Positions 37,283 to 48,306 of a stretch of DNA of 64,000 bases are shown here, piece by piece. How positions within the stretch are numbered: the first letter of the stretch is position 1; every line of letters starts with the position of its first letter. A program made the position numbers and the translations under genes. Origin of the DNA: Rhizobacter sp. Root1221 (lineage in GTDB: Bacteria > Pseudomonadota > Gammaproteobacteria > Burkholderiales > Burkholderiaceae_C); assembly GCF_001425785.1 (NCBI RefSeq), contig NZ_LMDI01000012.1, forward strand, positions 187,566 through 251,565, given 5' to 3'. The notes beneath the pieces were generated by a model, which ran no database searches, was not told where the DNA came from, and saw only the letters and a program-made list of their open reading frames with translations.

Positions 37283-38251
37283 ATGGACGACTCTTTCTTC
37301 TCCGCCCCCTCCCGCCGCTGGCGTGCGCTGTTGCCGCTGGCCGTTCCCGTCGTGCTCGCCCACCTGGCGCTGGCCGGCGTTTCCGTCTCGTGGGCCGACA
37401 CCCCGCCGCCCCGTGTCCCCACCGTGGCCGTGCGGGTGGTGGACGCCCCGGCGCCGCCACCCGCCGCCGCACCAGCGCCGGCCACCCCTGCACCAGCGCC
37501 GGCGCCGGCACCCCCGGCACCCGCCCGGAAGGTGGCGAAGGCCGCGGCGAAACCCGGGGTCGAGCCCCAGCCCATCGTGGACCCGGCCCCTGGGGACGTG
37601 CCGGTGTACCGCACGCGCATGCCCCCCTCCCTCACGGTGCGTTACGTGATCAGCCGGGGGCCGTGGAGCGGCAATGGCGAACTGGTGTGGGACGAGCAGG
37701 ACACCCGCTACCACGCCCGCCTGGAGGGCCGGGTGGCAGGCTTCAAGGTGATCACCTGGGACAGCGCCGGGCAGATCGACGGCGATGGCATCGCTCCCGT
37801 CCGGTTCACCGACGAACGCCGTGGCAAGTCCATGCTGGCAGCCAACTTCCAGCGATCGGCGGGCAAGATCACCTATTCCGGCCCCGACGTGAAGCACCCG
37901 CTCATCCCCGGCACGCAGGACCGCCTGAGCTGGATGGTCCAGATCGCCGCCATCGCCAACGCCGACCCGCAGCGGGTGGCCCCCGGCAAGCGGATCAGCA
38001 TGTTCGTCACCGGCGCGCGCGGGGACGCCGATGTGTGGTCATTCCAGGCCATCGGCACCGAAAACGTCGCCATCGGCGGCGCATCGGTGCCGGCCATCAA
38101 GCTGTTGCGTGAACCGCGCAAAGCCCACGACACGCGCGTGGAGGTGTGGCTCGACCCCCAACTGCACCACTTGCCGGTGCGCGCACGCCTCACCAGTTCA
38201 CCCGACAACGAAACATTGGAACTGGTGCGGCGCGGTTCGGATCCATCCTGA
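37283..38251 (+). CDS. DUF3108-domain protein with TonB-like proline-rich linker
   Basis: A 322 aa protein with one N-terminal membrane segment (LLPLAVPVVLAHLALAGVSV, residues about 16-35), an Ala/Pro-rich linker at about residues 55-90 (PAPAPAPAP repeats), and a C-terminal DUF3108 beta domain. The architecture places the domain in the periplasm. The family is common in Burkholderiales but its role is not known. The gene is divergent from the FAA hydrolase with only 45 bases between them. Confidence 0.85.
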   Translation: MDDSFFSAPSRRWRALLPLAVPVVLAHLALAGVSVSWADTPPPRVPTVAVRVVDAPAPPPAAAPAPATPAPAPAPAPPAPARKVAKAAAKPGVEPQPIVDPAPGDVPVYRTRMPPSLTVRYVISRGPWSGNGELVWDEQDTRYHARLEGRVAGFKVITWDSAGQIDGDGIAPVRFTDERRGKSMLAANFQRSAGKITYSGPDVKHPLIPGTQDRLSWMVQIAAIANADPQRVAPGKRISMFVTGARGDADVWSFQAIGTENVAIGGASVPAIKLLREPRKAHDTRVEVWLDPQLHHLPVRARLTSSPDNETLELVRRGSDPS

Positions 38252-38328
38252 GGCCGTGGCCCTCTCATCACAGACTTGAAAGCGTCCGGATCGGCCCGAG
38301 GTACGGGGTGTCTCACCAGGAGAATCGC

Positions 38329-38604
38329 ATGCAGATGGTCTACAACTCGGACAACTATGTCGTCGTTCAGTTCGATCTGCCCGAAGCACAGGACAGCGGT
38401 CTCGGCGACGACGCCCTGTCCCGAGGCGGCTTCGAGATCGTCGACAAATTCGCGCGGAAGGAGATCTTCATCGAGGGCGCGATGGCTGAGACCTTCAAGG
38501 ACGAGGTCACCGCGCTGATCGAAACCTCCCCGTCGGAAGAGGAAATGGACGACTACATCGAGCGTTACACCTCGCTGATGCTGCACCCGGTCGTCCTCCA
38601 CTGA
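38329..38604 (+). CDS. DUF3567 small acidic protein
   Basis: A 91 aa acidic protein typical of beta-proteobacterial DUF3567 (MQMVYNSDNYVVVQFD at the start; RGGFEIVDKFARKEIFIEG in the middle). ATG 38329 has AGGAGA at 38318-38323. Function unknown. It is followed by a GC-rich hairpin and then by the AAA+ gene. Confidence 0.85.
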   Translation: MQMVYNSDNYVVVQFDLPEAQDSGLGDDALSRGGFEIVDKFARKEIFIEGAMAETFKDEVTALIETSPSEEEMDDYIERYTSLMLHPVVLH

Positions 38605-38615
38605 ACCGTTTCCCC

Positions 38616-38636
38616 CGCGCCCGCCTCGCGGGCGCG
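38616..38636 (+). terminator. GC hairpin after the DUF3567 gene
   Basis: CGCGCCCGC (38616-38624) and GCGGGCGCG (38628-38636) are perfect inverted arms around CTC, 11 bases after the stop. No T tract follows, so efficiency is uncertain. Confidence 0.45.
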
Positions 38637-38769
38637 CATTGCCCCACGGGGATTCGGACAAGCGTTCCCCCACGGAACGTGGCCTTGCGCTATGGTGCAA
38701 CCGGGCTTGCCCCTTGGTGCGTGGTGCGCCAAGATGGCCCCGATGGTTGTTCGCCCGCAGGAGCTGCCC

Positions 38770-41091
38770 ATGGCCACCCCTCGCTTCGACGCGCGTGTCG
38801 TGTTGTCGCCCGGTCTGAAAGACGCGCCGGTGCTCGACCGCATGTGCTCGCAGTTCGTGCTGACCCTCACGGTGCGGCACGCGGCGCGCTTCAACCTGCG
38901 GCGCGACTGGAACAGCCTGCTCTCGCTCACGGCCAAGCACCTCGTGTGGCCGGCCAGCGTGCTCGAACGGCTGCGCGCGTTCCTGAAGGTGCGCTGCAAG
39001 GGCAACGAACACTGGACGGGCCACGAGGACCTGAGCGACACCACCTTCATGAGCCGCCACGGCGGCTGGGGCGGCCCGTACGAGGAAGGCACCCTCTTCT
39101 TCTACATCGACGAATACATCAAGGACGCCCCGAAGGACCTGCTCGCCGTCATCGGCACTACCGCCGAGTGGCTCGACCGCAGCCTGAAGAAGGAGTCCAC
39201 GCTGGTCGAGAAGAACATCGACGCGCTGGCCGGCCTGCTGCAACTCAACCCGGCCGAACGCGCGCTGTTGCTGTACGGCACGCTGGCCCGCTACCAGCGT
39301 GACCTGCGCGGCCTGCTCGTCGAGTTCAAGGTGTCGAACGCACAGGAAGCCTATGCGGCCATCGCCGCGGTGGCCGGGGTCAACGAACAGGAGGTGGCCG
39401 AGGCGTTGCGCGCGGGGTCGCGCCTCGAGCGCACCGGCATGGTCGAGAACCTGATCTCCGAGCACAACATCACCGACCTGGCCGACCTGATGAAGGTCAG
39501 CGAGCAGCTGCCGCCGGTGCTGATGCGCCGCTACGAGGGCCCGTCCGACCTGATGGCGGTGTTCACGAGGCCCGCCACCCGCAGCGACCTCTCGCCGGAC
39601 GACTTCCACTACGTGGGCGACGACCAGAAGGTGCTCACCGCGCTGCTGCGCAACGCGGTGGCCCGGCGCGAACCCGGCGTGAACGTGTTGCTGTACGGGC
39701 CGCCGGGCACCGGCAAGACCGAGCTGGCCAAGGTGGCCGCGCAGGCCGCGGGGCTCGAACTCTACGAAGTCGAGTACGCCGATCGCGACGGCAACAGCCT
39801 GAGTGGCCGCGACCGCTACCGGTCGCTGCAGATCAGCCAGGTGTTCCTCAAGGGCAGCGCCACGGTGGCGCTGCTGTTCGATGAGGTGGAGGACGTGTTC
39901 CCGCCCATCTCCACCGACGCCGCGCAGCTGATGGCCCGCCTCGACACCGGCGACGGCATGCCGTCGGGCAGTGTCAGCGGCAAGGCGTGGGTCAACCAGA
40001 TCCTCGAGACCAACCCGGTGCCGGTGATCTGGGTCACGAACCGCATCGAGCAGATCGACCCGGCCTTCCGCCGCCGTTTCCAGTACCACCTCGACCTGAA
40101 GTCGCCACCACCGGGCGCGCGCGAGGCGCTGGTCACGCGCGCGCTCGAAGGGGTGCCGGTGTCCGACGGGTTCGCGGCGCGGCTGGCCGAACGCCGCGGG
40201 CTCACGCCCGCCCAGGTGCGCACCGCGGTGAAGTTCGCACGGCTCACCGCGGACGCGGAGGAGTCCCGGGCCATCGAGGGGCTGATCGAGCGCCAGCTGG
40301 GCAACGCCGACAAGGCCCTCGGTTCGGCCGGGGGGCAGCGCGGCGCGCGGCGCGTGGTCACGCGGTACGACTTGTCGCTCGTCAACACCGAATCCCGTTT
40401 CGAGGTGCCGAAGATCGTCGACGCCTTGTCACGCAAGGGCTTCGGCACCCTGTGTTTCCACGGGCCACCCGGCACCGGCAAGACAGCGCTCGCCGAACAC
40501 ATCGCGCAGCAGTTGCAGCGGCCGCTGCTGATCCGCCAGGCGTCCGACCTGGCCAGCAAGTTCGTGGGTGAAACCGAGCAGAACATGGCCCGCATGTTCG
40601 AGGAGGCGGAGGCGGAACAGGCGGTGCTGCTGCTCGACGAGGCCGACAGCTTCCTGCGCAGCCGCCGCATGGCCGAACGAAGCTACGAGGTCACCGAGGT
40701 CAACGAGATGCTGCAGGGCATGGAACGGTTCGCCGGGGTGTTCATCTGCACCACGAACCTGTTCGACGACCTCGACGAGGCGGCGCTGCGCCGCTTCACG
40801 TTCAAGGTGCGGTTCCTGCCGTTGGCGGCGGCCCAGCGCGAGCGCATGTTCGTGGCCGAGGCGCTCGGTGGCGAGCCTCACCGGCTCACCGCCGAACAGG
40901 CCAGCCGGTTGCGCCAGCTCGACGGGTTGTCCGCGGGCGACTATGCGTCGGTCAAGCGCCAGGTGGACGTGCTGGGCGAGGTGTTCACGCCGGACGAATT
41001 CCTGTCGCAGCTCGAGGCGGAATACCGCGTGAAACCCGACGTCCGCCGGCAGCGTGGAATCGGTTTCCTTCGCGGGCCTGGGGGGGCGTAA
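38770..41091 (+). CDS. Large two-module AAA+ ATPase of unknown function
   Basis: A 773 aa cytosolic protein with a roughly 240-residue unique N-terminal region and two AAA+ modules. Module 1 (about residues 285-480) has Walker A YGPPGTGKTEL and Walker B VALLFDEVEDVF; module 2 (about 545-740) has Walker A HGPPGTGKTAL, Walker B VLLLDEADSFL, and the sensor region FICTTNLFDDLDEAALRRFTFKV. Both modules have arginine-finger-like RRR/RR residues. It resembles Cdc48/SpoVK-type remodelers but matches no named bacterial chaperone I know. ATG 38770 was chosen for its AGGAG (38759-38763); earlier in-frame ATGs have none. Confidence 0.85.
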   Translation: MATPRFDARVVLSPGLKDAPVLDRMCSQFVLTLTVRHAARFNLRRDWNSLLSLTAKHLVWPASVLERLRAFLKVRCKGNEHWTGHEDLSDTTFMSRHGGWGGPYEEGTLFFYIDEYIKDAPKDLLAVIGTTAEWLDRSLKKESTLVEKNIDALAGLLQLNPAERALLLYGTLARYQRDLRGLLVEFKVSNAQEAYAAIAAVAGVNEQEVAEALRAGSRLERTGMVENLISEHNITDLADLMKVSEQLPPVLMRRYEGPSDLMAVFTRPATRSDLSPDDFHYVGDDQKVLTALLRNAVARREPGVNVLLYGPPGTGKTELAKVAAQAAGLELYEVEYADRDGNSLSGRDRYRSLQISQVFLKGSATVALLFDEVEDVFPPISTDAAQLMARLDTGDGMPSGSVSGKAWVNQILETNPVPVIWVTNRIEQIDPAFRRRFQYHLDLKSPPPGAREALVTRALEGVPVSDGFAARLAERRGLTPAQVRTAVKFARLTADAEESRAIEGLIERQLGNADKALGSAGGQRGARRVVTRYDLSLVNTESRFEVPKIVDALSRKGFGTLCFHGPPGTGKTALAEHIAQQLQRPLLIRQASDLASKFVGETEQNMARMFEEAEAEQAVLLLDEADSFLRSRRMAERSYEVTEVNEMLQGMERFAGVFICTTNLFDDLDEAALRRFTFKVRFLPLAAAQRERMFVAEALGGEPHRLTAEQASRLRQLDGLSAGDYASVKRQVDVLGEVFTPDEFLSQLEAEYRVKPDVRRQRGIGFLRGPGGA

Positions 41092-41155
41092 CAAGACTCA
41101 AGTTCCGCTGGCCGGATGCCGATGATCCCCGGATAGAGAGAACTCCGAGGCCCTG

Positions 41156-43276
41156 ATGGATACGGGAATGATCGATTGGAGCCTTCGTCCGGGATGGTGG
41201 GTCGGATCCTGGGGGCTGGCCCTTTTTGCCGCCTATGTCGCGCTGGACCTGTCGCGCGGGGTGCTCTCCGCGCACCGGCCCACGGCGATGCGAGCGCTTG
41301 CTGGCGCGGCATTGGCGTTGTCCACGGGCATGTGCGCCGCCCATTTCGTCGCGATGTCCGGCAGCGACCTGCCCATGGCCTTGAACTACGACGCCTGGCA
41401 GGTGTTCGGCACGCTGGTGCTGGCCTACCTCGGCGCGGCCGCGTCCATCGCGATGGCGGTGGACCGCACGCGCCGGCCCGTCCGGGGCCTCGCCGGGACC
41501 GTTGTGCTTGGCGCCACCTTGTGCGCGGCGCCGGTGCTGGCGCTGGTGTCCCTCGAGCTGTATCCGTCGCTGAACTGGCAGGTGAATGCCTGGCTGGCTG
41601 GCGCGGGGGGGGTCGTGGGGGGCGTCGGGCTGGCCTGGTACTGCTTTTCGCGTTGCCGCCGGGCGGCCTCCGGCCGCACGCTGGCCTGGCAGGCCGCCGC
41701 CGCGGTACCCATGGGCACCGCGATGTGGGCGGCCAACGGCCTCGTGATCCGTTGGGTGGGGGTGCCTTGGGAGGCCATGTCGCCCCCGTCGGCGGGCAGC
41801 GTCAACGGCGAGACCTTGTTTGCGCTGGCCTCCCTGGCCGTGCCCAGCCTGCTGGCGCTGCTGCTGCTGTCGTCGGTGCTCGAATCGCGTTTCAAGGCGG
41901 CGCTGCGCCGTGCCCGCGAGGAGCTGCAGGTGGCCGCGCAGACCGACCCGCTGACCAGCCTGCCCAACCGGACCATGTTCGAGACGTGGCTGCTGCGCGC
42001 CACGATGCGGGCCGACCGGCAGGGCCAGCGTGTTGCGCTGCTGTTCATCAACCTCGACGGCCTGAAGACCGTCAACGAGTCGCTCGGGCAGGCCGCGGGC
42101 GACGCCGTCTTGTGCGAGATGGGCAAGCGGTTGCGGTCGATGGCGGGCTCGCGTGACATCGTGGCCCGGGCCGGTGGCGACGAGTTCCTGATGCTGCTCG
42201 AAGGCAACCCGTCGCCGGACGACTCGGCCCACCTGGCCAACCGCCTGCTGAAGGCCTTGAACGACGTCTGCGTGGTGGACGAGCGCGAGGTCACCATGTC
42301 GTGTTCGGTGGGCATCGCGTCGTACCCCGAACACGGCGCCCAGACGAAACTGATCCCGCACGCCGCTGCGGCCATGCATGCGGCCAAGCGCAACGGCGGG
42401 GCCACCTACTGCGTGTTCGAGCCGCGCATGGTGGCCGGCGTGCACGACCAGGTGGAACTGCTGCGTGACCTGCGCCGGGCCATCCAGCACCGCGAACTCG
42501 AGCTGTACTACCAGCCGAAGATCCATGCAGCCAGCGGCCAGATCACCGGCGCCGAGGCACTGATGCGCTGGCACCACCCGAAACGCGGCATGGTGGGGCC
42601 CCACATCTTCATCCCGTTGGCCGAGAAGTTCGGCCTGATCCAGGCGCTCGGCAACTGGCTGATCGAGGACGTGTGCCGGCAGATCCGCGACTGGGGCGAT
42701 AGCGGGCTGCGCATGCGCGTGGCGCTCAACCTGTCGGTGCACCAGCTGCGCCAGGAAGACCTCGTCGACCGCATCGCCGAGGCGCTGGCGCGGCACGAGA
42801 TCGACCCGCACCTGCTCACCTGCGAGATCACCGAATCGGCGGCGATGGAGGACACGCGCACGACCTTGCGTGTCATCGAACGCCTGTCGGCCGCCGGAGT
42901 GCACCTGTCCATCGACGACTTCGGCACCGGCTACTCGAGCCTGAGCTACCTGCGCCAGCTCGCGGCCGAGGAGCTCAAGATCGACCGCAGCTTCGTGCTC
43001 GACCTGGAGACGAGTGCCGATGCCCGGGCGATCGTCAGCGCGGTCGTGAAGCTCGCCCAGGCCCTGGGCCTCAAGGTGGTGGCCGAAGGGGTCGAAACCG
43101 AGGCCCAGCAGAAGATCCTGTGCACGCTGGGATGCGACGAGTTGCAGGGATTCCTGTTTGCCAAGCCGATGTCGGCGAAGGCACTGACCCTGTGGGCGAT
43201 GAAGGACGAGGGGCCACGGTCCCTCGACTTCCGCCCGTCGCTGTTCGACGAGTCGCTGTCGGTGGCGCCGCGGTGA
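41156..43276 (+). CDS. MHYT-GGDEF-EAL cyclic-di-GMP signalling protein
   Basis: A 706 aa membrane protein. About seven hydrophobic segments fill residues 10-245 and include MCAAHFVAMSGSDLPMALNY, an MHYT-like motif thought to bind metal and sense small gases. The GGDEF domain has an intact active site (ARAGGDEFLMLL) but no RxxD inhibitory site at the usual place (GSRD). The EAL domain has GAEALMRWHHP, NLSVHQLR and DDFGTGYSSLSYL, so phosphodiesterase activity is likely. Net output cannot be decided by eye. ATG 41156 follows CCGAGG. Confidence 0.9.
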   Translation: MDTGMIDWSLRPGWWVGSWGLALFAAYVALDLSRGVLSAHRPTAMRALAGAALALSTGMCAAHFVAMSGSDLPMALNYDAWQVFGTLVLAYLGAAASIAMAVDRTRRPVRGLAGTVVLGATLCAAPVLALVSLELYPSLNWQVNAWLAGAGGVVGGVGLAWYCFSRCRRAASGRTLAWQAAAAVPMGTAMWAANGLVIRWVGVPWEAMSPPSAGSVNGETLFALASLAVPSLLALLLLSSVLESRFKAALRRAREELQVAAQTDPLTSLPNRTMFETWLLRATMRADRQGQRVALLFINLDGLKTVNESLGQAAGDAVLCEMGKRLRSMAGSRDIVARAGGDEFLMLLEGNPSPDDSAHLANRLLKALNDVCVVDEREVTMSCSVGIASYPEHGAQTKLIPHAAAAMHAAKRNGGATYCVFEPRMVAGVHDQVELLRDLRRAIQHRELELYYQPKIHAASGQITGAEALMRWHHPKRGMVGPHIFIPLAEKFGLIQALGNWLIEDVCRQIRDWGDSGLRMRVALNLSVHQLRQEDLVDRIAEALARHEIDPHLLTCEITESAAMEDTRTTLRVIERLSAAGVHLSIDDFGTGYSSLSYLRQLAAEELKIDRSFVLDLETSADARAIVSAVVKLAQALGLKVVAEGVETEAQQKILCTLGCDELQGFLFAKPMSAKALTLWAMKDEGPRSLDFRPSLFDESLSVAPR

Positions 43277-43349
43277 CTGCGATGCAGTGCGCCGTGAACG
43301 CCCGCACCGTGGGCGGCACGCGTTCGGGCGCGGAATGACGGGCCCTTAG

Positions 43350-43381
43350 CCCCCGCAGCGGCGCCGGCCGCCGGGGGTTTC
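43350..43381 (+). terminator. Strong GC hairpin between the c-di-GMP gene and metH part 1
   Basis: CCCCCG (43350-43355) pairs with CGGGGG (43372-43377) with further internal pairing in GGCGCCGGCC, followed by TTTCT. It may end the upstream transcript just before the metH promoter. Confidence 0.45.
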
Positions 43382-43387
43382 TACAAT
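43382..43387 (+). promoter_or_regulatory. -10 box six bases before metH part 1
   Basis: TACAAT with the ATG at 43394 predicts transcription starting at the start codon. The -35 area is inside the GC hairpin and weak. Confidence 0.4.
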
Positions 43388-43393
43388 CGGGGG

Positions 43394-44443
43394 ATGAACT
43401 CGCCCGCCTACACCCGCGCCGCCGCCCTGCCCGGCATCATGAAACAACGCATCGTCATCCTCGACGGTGCGATGGGCACCATGATCCAGCGCTACAAGCT
43501 CGGCGAGGCGGATTACCGCGGCACGCGGTTCGCAGACCATCCGAAGGACCTCAAGGGCAACAACGAGCTGCTGCAGTTCACGCGGCCCGACGTGATCCGC
43601 GAGATCCACGAGCAATACCTCGCCGCGGGCGCCGACCTGATCGAGACCAACACATTCGGCGCCACCACGGTGGCGCAGGACGACTACGGCCTCGGCCACG
43701 TCGCCCGCGAGATGAACGTGGTGGCCGCTCGCCTCGCCCGCGAAGCGTGCGACAAGTACAGCACCCCCGACAAACCGCGGTACGTGGCGGGCGCCCTGGG
43801 CCCCACGCCGCGCACGGCCAGCATCAGCCCGGATGTCAACGACCCCGCCGCCCGCAACGTGCACTTCGACGAACTGAAGGCCGCGTACTACGAGCAGGGC
43901 GAGGCGCTGATGGAAGGGGGCGCCGACCTGTTCCTCGTGGAAACCATCTTCGACACGCTGAACGCCAAGGCCGCCATCTTTGCCCTCGACGAGCTGATGG
44001 ACAACACGGGCGAACGCCTGCCCGTGATCATCTCGGGCACGGTCACCGACGCGTCGGGCCGCATCCTGTCAGGCCAGACCGTCACCGCCTTCTGGCACAG
44101 CGTGCGCCATGCGCGTCCGCTGGCCGTGGGCCTGAACTGCGCGCTCGGTGCCGCGCTGATGCGCCCCTACATCGAGGAACTGGCCAAGGCGGCGGGTGAC
44201 ACCTTCATCAGCTGCTACCCGAACGCCGGGTTGCCCAACCCGATGAGCGACACGGGCTTCGATGAAACGCCCGACATCACCGGAGGCCTGGTCGAGGAAT
44301 TCGCCCAGGCCGGGTTCCTGAACATTGCCGGCGGCTGCTGCGGCACCACGCCCGACCACATCGCCGAGATCGCACGCCGCGTGGGCAAGTACCAGCCGCG
44401 CTGTGTGCACGGCGGCCTGTTCAGCGGCCTGCTGGCGGCGTGA
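43394..44443 (+). CDS. metH: Methionine synthase, homocysteine-binding module (split MetH, part 1)
   Basis: A 349 aa stand-alone homocysteine S-methyltransferase domain equal to the N-terminal quarter of cobalamin-dependent MetH. Visible motifs are [50 protein letters not shown], and the zinc cysteines in VGLNCALGA and [14 protein letters not shown]. The remaining domains are encoded from about 45.3 kb, so the enzyme works as two polypeptides. Its last 23 bases overlap the antisense OmpA-like gene. It should transfer methyl from methylcobalamin on the other subunit to homocysteine. Confidence 0.93.
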   Translation: MNSPAYTRAAALPGIMKQRIVILDGAMGTMIQRYKLGEADYRGTRFADHPKDLKGNNELLQFTRPDVIREIHEQYLAAGADLIETNTFGATTVAQDDYGLGHVAREMNVVAARLAREACDKYSTPDKPRYVAGALGPTPRTASISPDVNDPAARNVHFDELKAAYYEQGEALMEGGADLFLVETIFDTLNAKAAIFALDELMDNTGERLPVIISGTVTDASGRILSGQTVTAFWHSVRHARPLAVGLNCALGAALMRPYIEELAKAAGDTFISCYPNAGLPNPMSDTGFDETPDITGGLVEEFAQAGFLNIAGGCCGTTPDHIAEIARRVGKYQPRCVHGGLFSGLLAA

Positions 44444-45044
44444 CCCCGGGGGCGCGTTCCCCGATCAGGATCTCCACCCGGCGGTTGCTGGCTCGGCCGC
44501 TGTCGGTGTCGTTGCTGTCCACCGGGTCCTGGGCGCCCCGGCCGGCCACCGCGACGCGCACTGGCGAGAGCCCGCGGGCCACGAGCCAGTCGCGGGTACT
44601 GGCCGCGCGGTCGAGCGACAGCGCGTTGTTGGCCGTGGCCGATCCCTTGCTGTCGGTGTGGCCCACGATGCGCACGTCGACCTGACCCAGTTTGCGCACG
44701 GCCAGCGACACCTGGTCCAGCGCCGCGCGCGCGCCGGGCTTGAGTGCGGAGCGGTTGGCCTCGAAGCTCAGGTCGCCCGGCAATGTGATCCACAAGCGGT
44801 CGTCGGTGCTGCGGTCCACCGTGACACCCGTGCCGCGCAGCGACGAATCGAGTTGGTTTCGGGCCGATTGCATCGAGGGGGTCCATGCAAAACCGCCTGG
44901 CCCGGGTTTCCCGTAGGCCGGCCCCGGCGCCGACCCCTCCACGGCGGTGGACGCCTTCGGAAGCGGCTTTGGCGACGAGCCGCACGCCACCAGGGCAAGC
45001 GCCGTGCAGCAAGTGGCGAGGAGGTTGAGTCGGGTGTGATTCAT
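44421..45044 (-). CDS. OmpA-family outer-membrane lipoprotein between the metH halves
   Basis: A 207 aa lipoprotein with lipobox LVAC (Cys21) and a C-terminal OmpA peptidoglycan-binding domain from about residue 85 ([44 protein letters not shown], and [10 protein letters not shown]). The conserved Asp/Arg residues that bind diaminopimelate are present. It is antisense to and convergent with metH part 1 (23-base overlap) and divergent from part 2. No functional link to methionine synthesis is evident. Confidence 0.9.
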   Translation of the reverse strand: MNHTRLNLLATCCTALALVACGSSPKPLPKASTAVEGSAPGPAYGKPGPGGFAWTPSMQSARNQLDSSLRGTGVTVDRSTDDRLWITLPGDLSFEANRSALKPGARAALDQVSLAVRKLGQVDVRIVGHTDSKGSATANNALSLDRAASTRDWLVARGLSPVRVAVAGRGAQDPVDSNDTDSGRASNRRVEILIGERAPGVTPPAGR

Positions 45045-45159
45045 GGGGCGTGTCCGGGTTCGCTAGGCTGGAAGGACATTGGAACGTGTCCTTCCCCCGC
45101 TTTGTAACCGCACCCCGCTCCGGGGTTCCACCGAACTGGGGTTTCCTCGCAGTCCGGCA

Positions 45160-45165
45160 TAAAAT
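45160..45165 (+). promoter_or_regulatory. -10 box before the SAH riboswitch
   Basis: TAAAAT in a GC-rich setting; transcription would start near 45172, exactly at the 5' edge of the riboswitch core. Confidence 0.5.
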
Positions 45166-45173
45166 CGGCGCGT

Positions 45174-45243
45174 CCAAGGAGCGTTGCGACGGGGCCGGTT
45201 GCCGGCTCCGCCAGGCTTGGAGCTCGGAACCACGCTCACCCGC
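45174..45243 (+). promoter_or_regulatory. S-adenosylhomocysteine (SAH) riboswitch
   Basis: The element reads CCAAGGAGCGTTGCGAC, a hairpin (GGGGCCGG-TTG-CCGGCTCC), then GCCAGGCTTGG and, after a short linker, CACGCTCACC. P1 is CCAAG (45174-45178) with CTTGG (45216-45220). The pseudoknot helix pairs GAGCGT (45179-45184) with ACGCTC (45232-45237), with a compensating T-A pair relative to the usual GAGCGC core I recall. This arrangement matches SAH riboswitches found before ahcY and methionine-cycle genes. The known class raises expression when SAH accumulates. Confidence 0.8.
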
Positions 45244-45324
45244 CATTGGTTGTCCATGCATCCCGTTGTCCTGCATGCACCGCGGGTCGAGCGCCGCGGT
45301 CCATGCCCCACCTGCGTCCACACC

Positions 45325-48090
<2,766 letters not shown>

Positions 48091-48132
48091 ACCTCGTCCG
48101 GTTGCGCCGGCCGGCTTACATCGGAAACGTTT

Positions 48133-48161
48133 CGTCTCGATTGAGACGTGATTCGTCACGT
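48133..48161. promoter_or_regulatory. Overlapping dyads upstream of the DUF1800 gene
   Basis: CGTCTC-GATT-GAGACG (48133-48148) and ACGTGA-TTCG-TCACGT (48146-48161) are perfect dyads sharing three bases, so as RNA only one could form at a time. They lie about 150 bases before the DUF1800 start and may be an operator or switch. Confidence 0.35.
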
Positions 48162-48306
48162 TCGGCTGCATGGACTGGCGGGTGATTCCCCTGCACCTGC
48201 CGAGGATTGACGGATTTGAAGCGTCAATGCCCTTCTTCTTCCTTGGTATGTGACGTGCGTACAGCGACACCTGTTCAAGGTGTTGTTGCACGTTGGGGAG
48301 AAAGAA

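Noticed and set aside
45174-45324. Cobalamin riboswitch before metH part 2
   Set aside because: No B12-box-like segment is visible, while the SAH riboswitch core pieces are all present.
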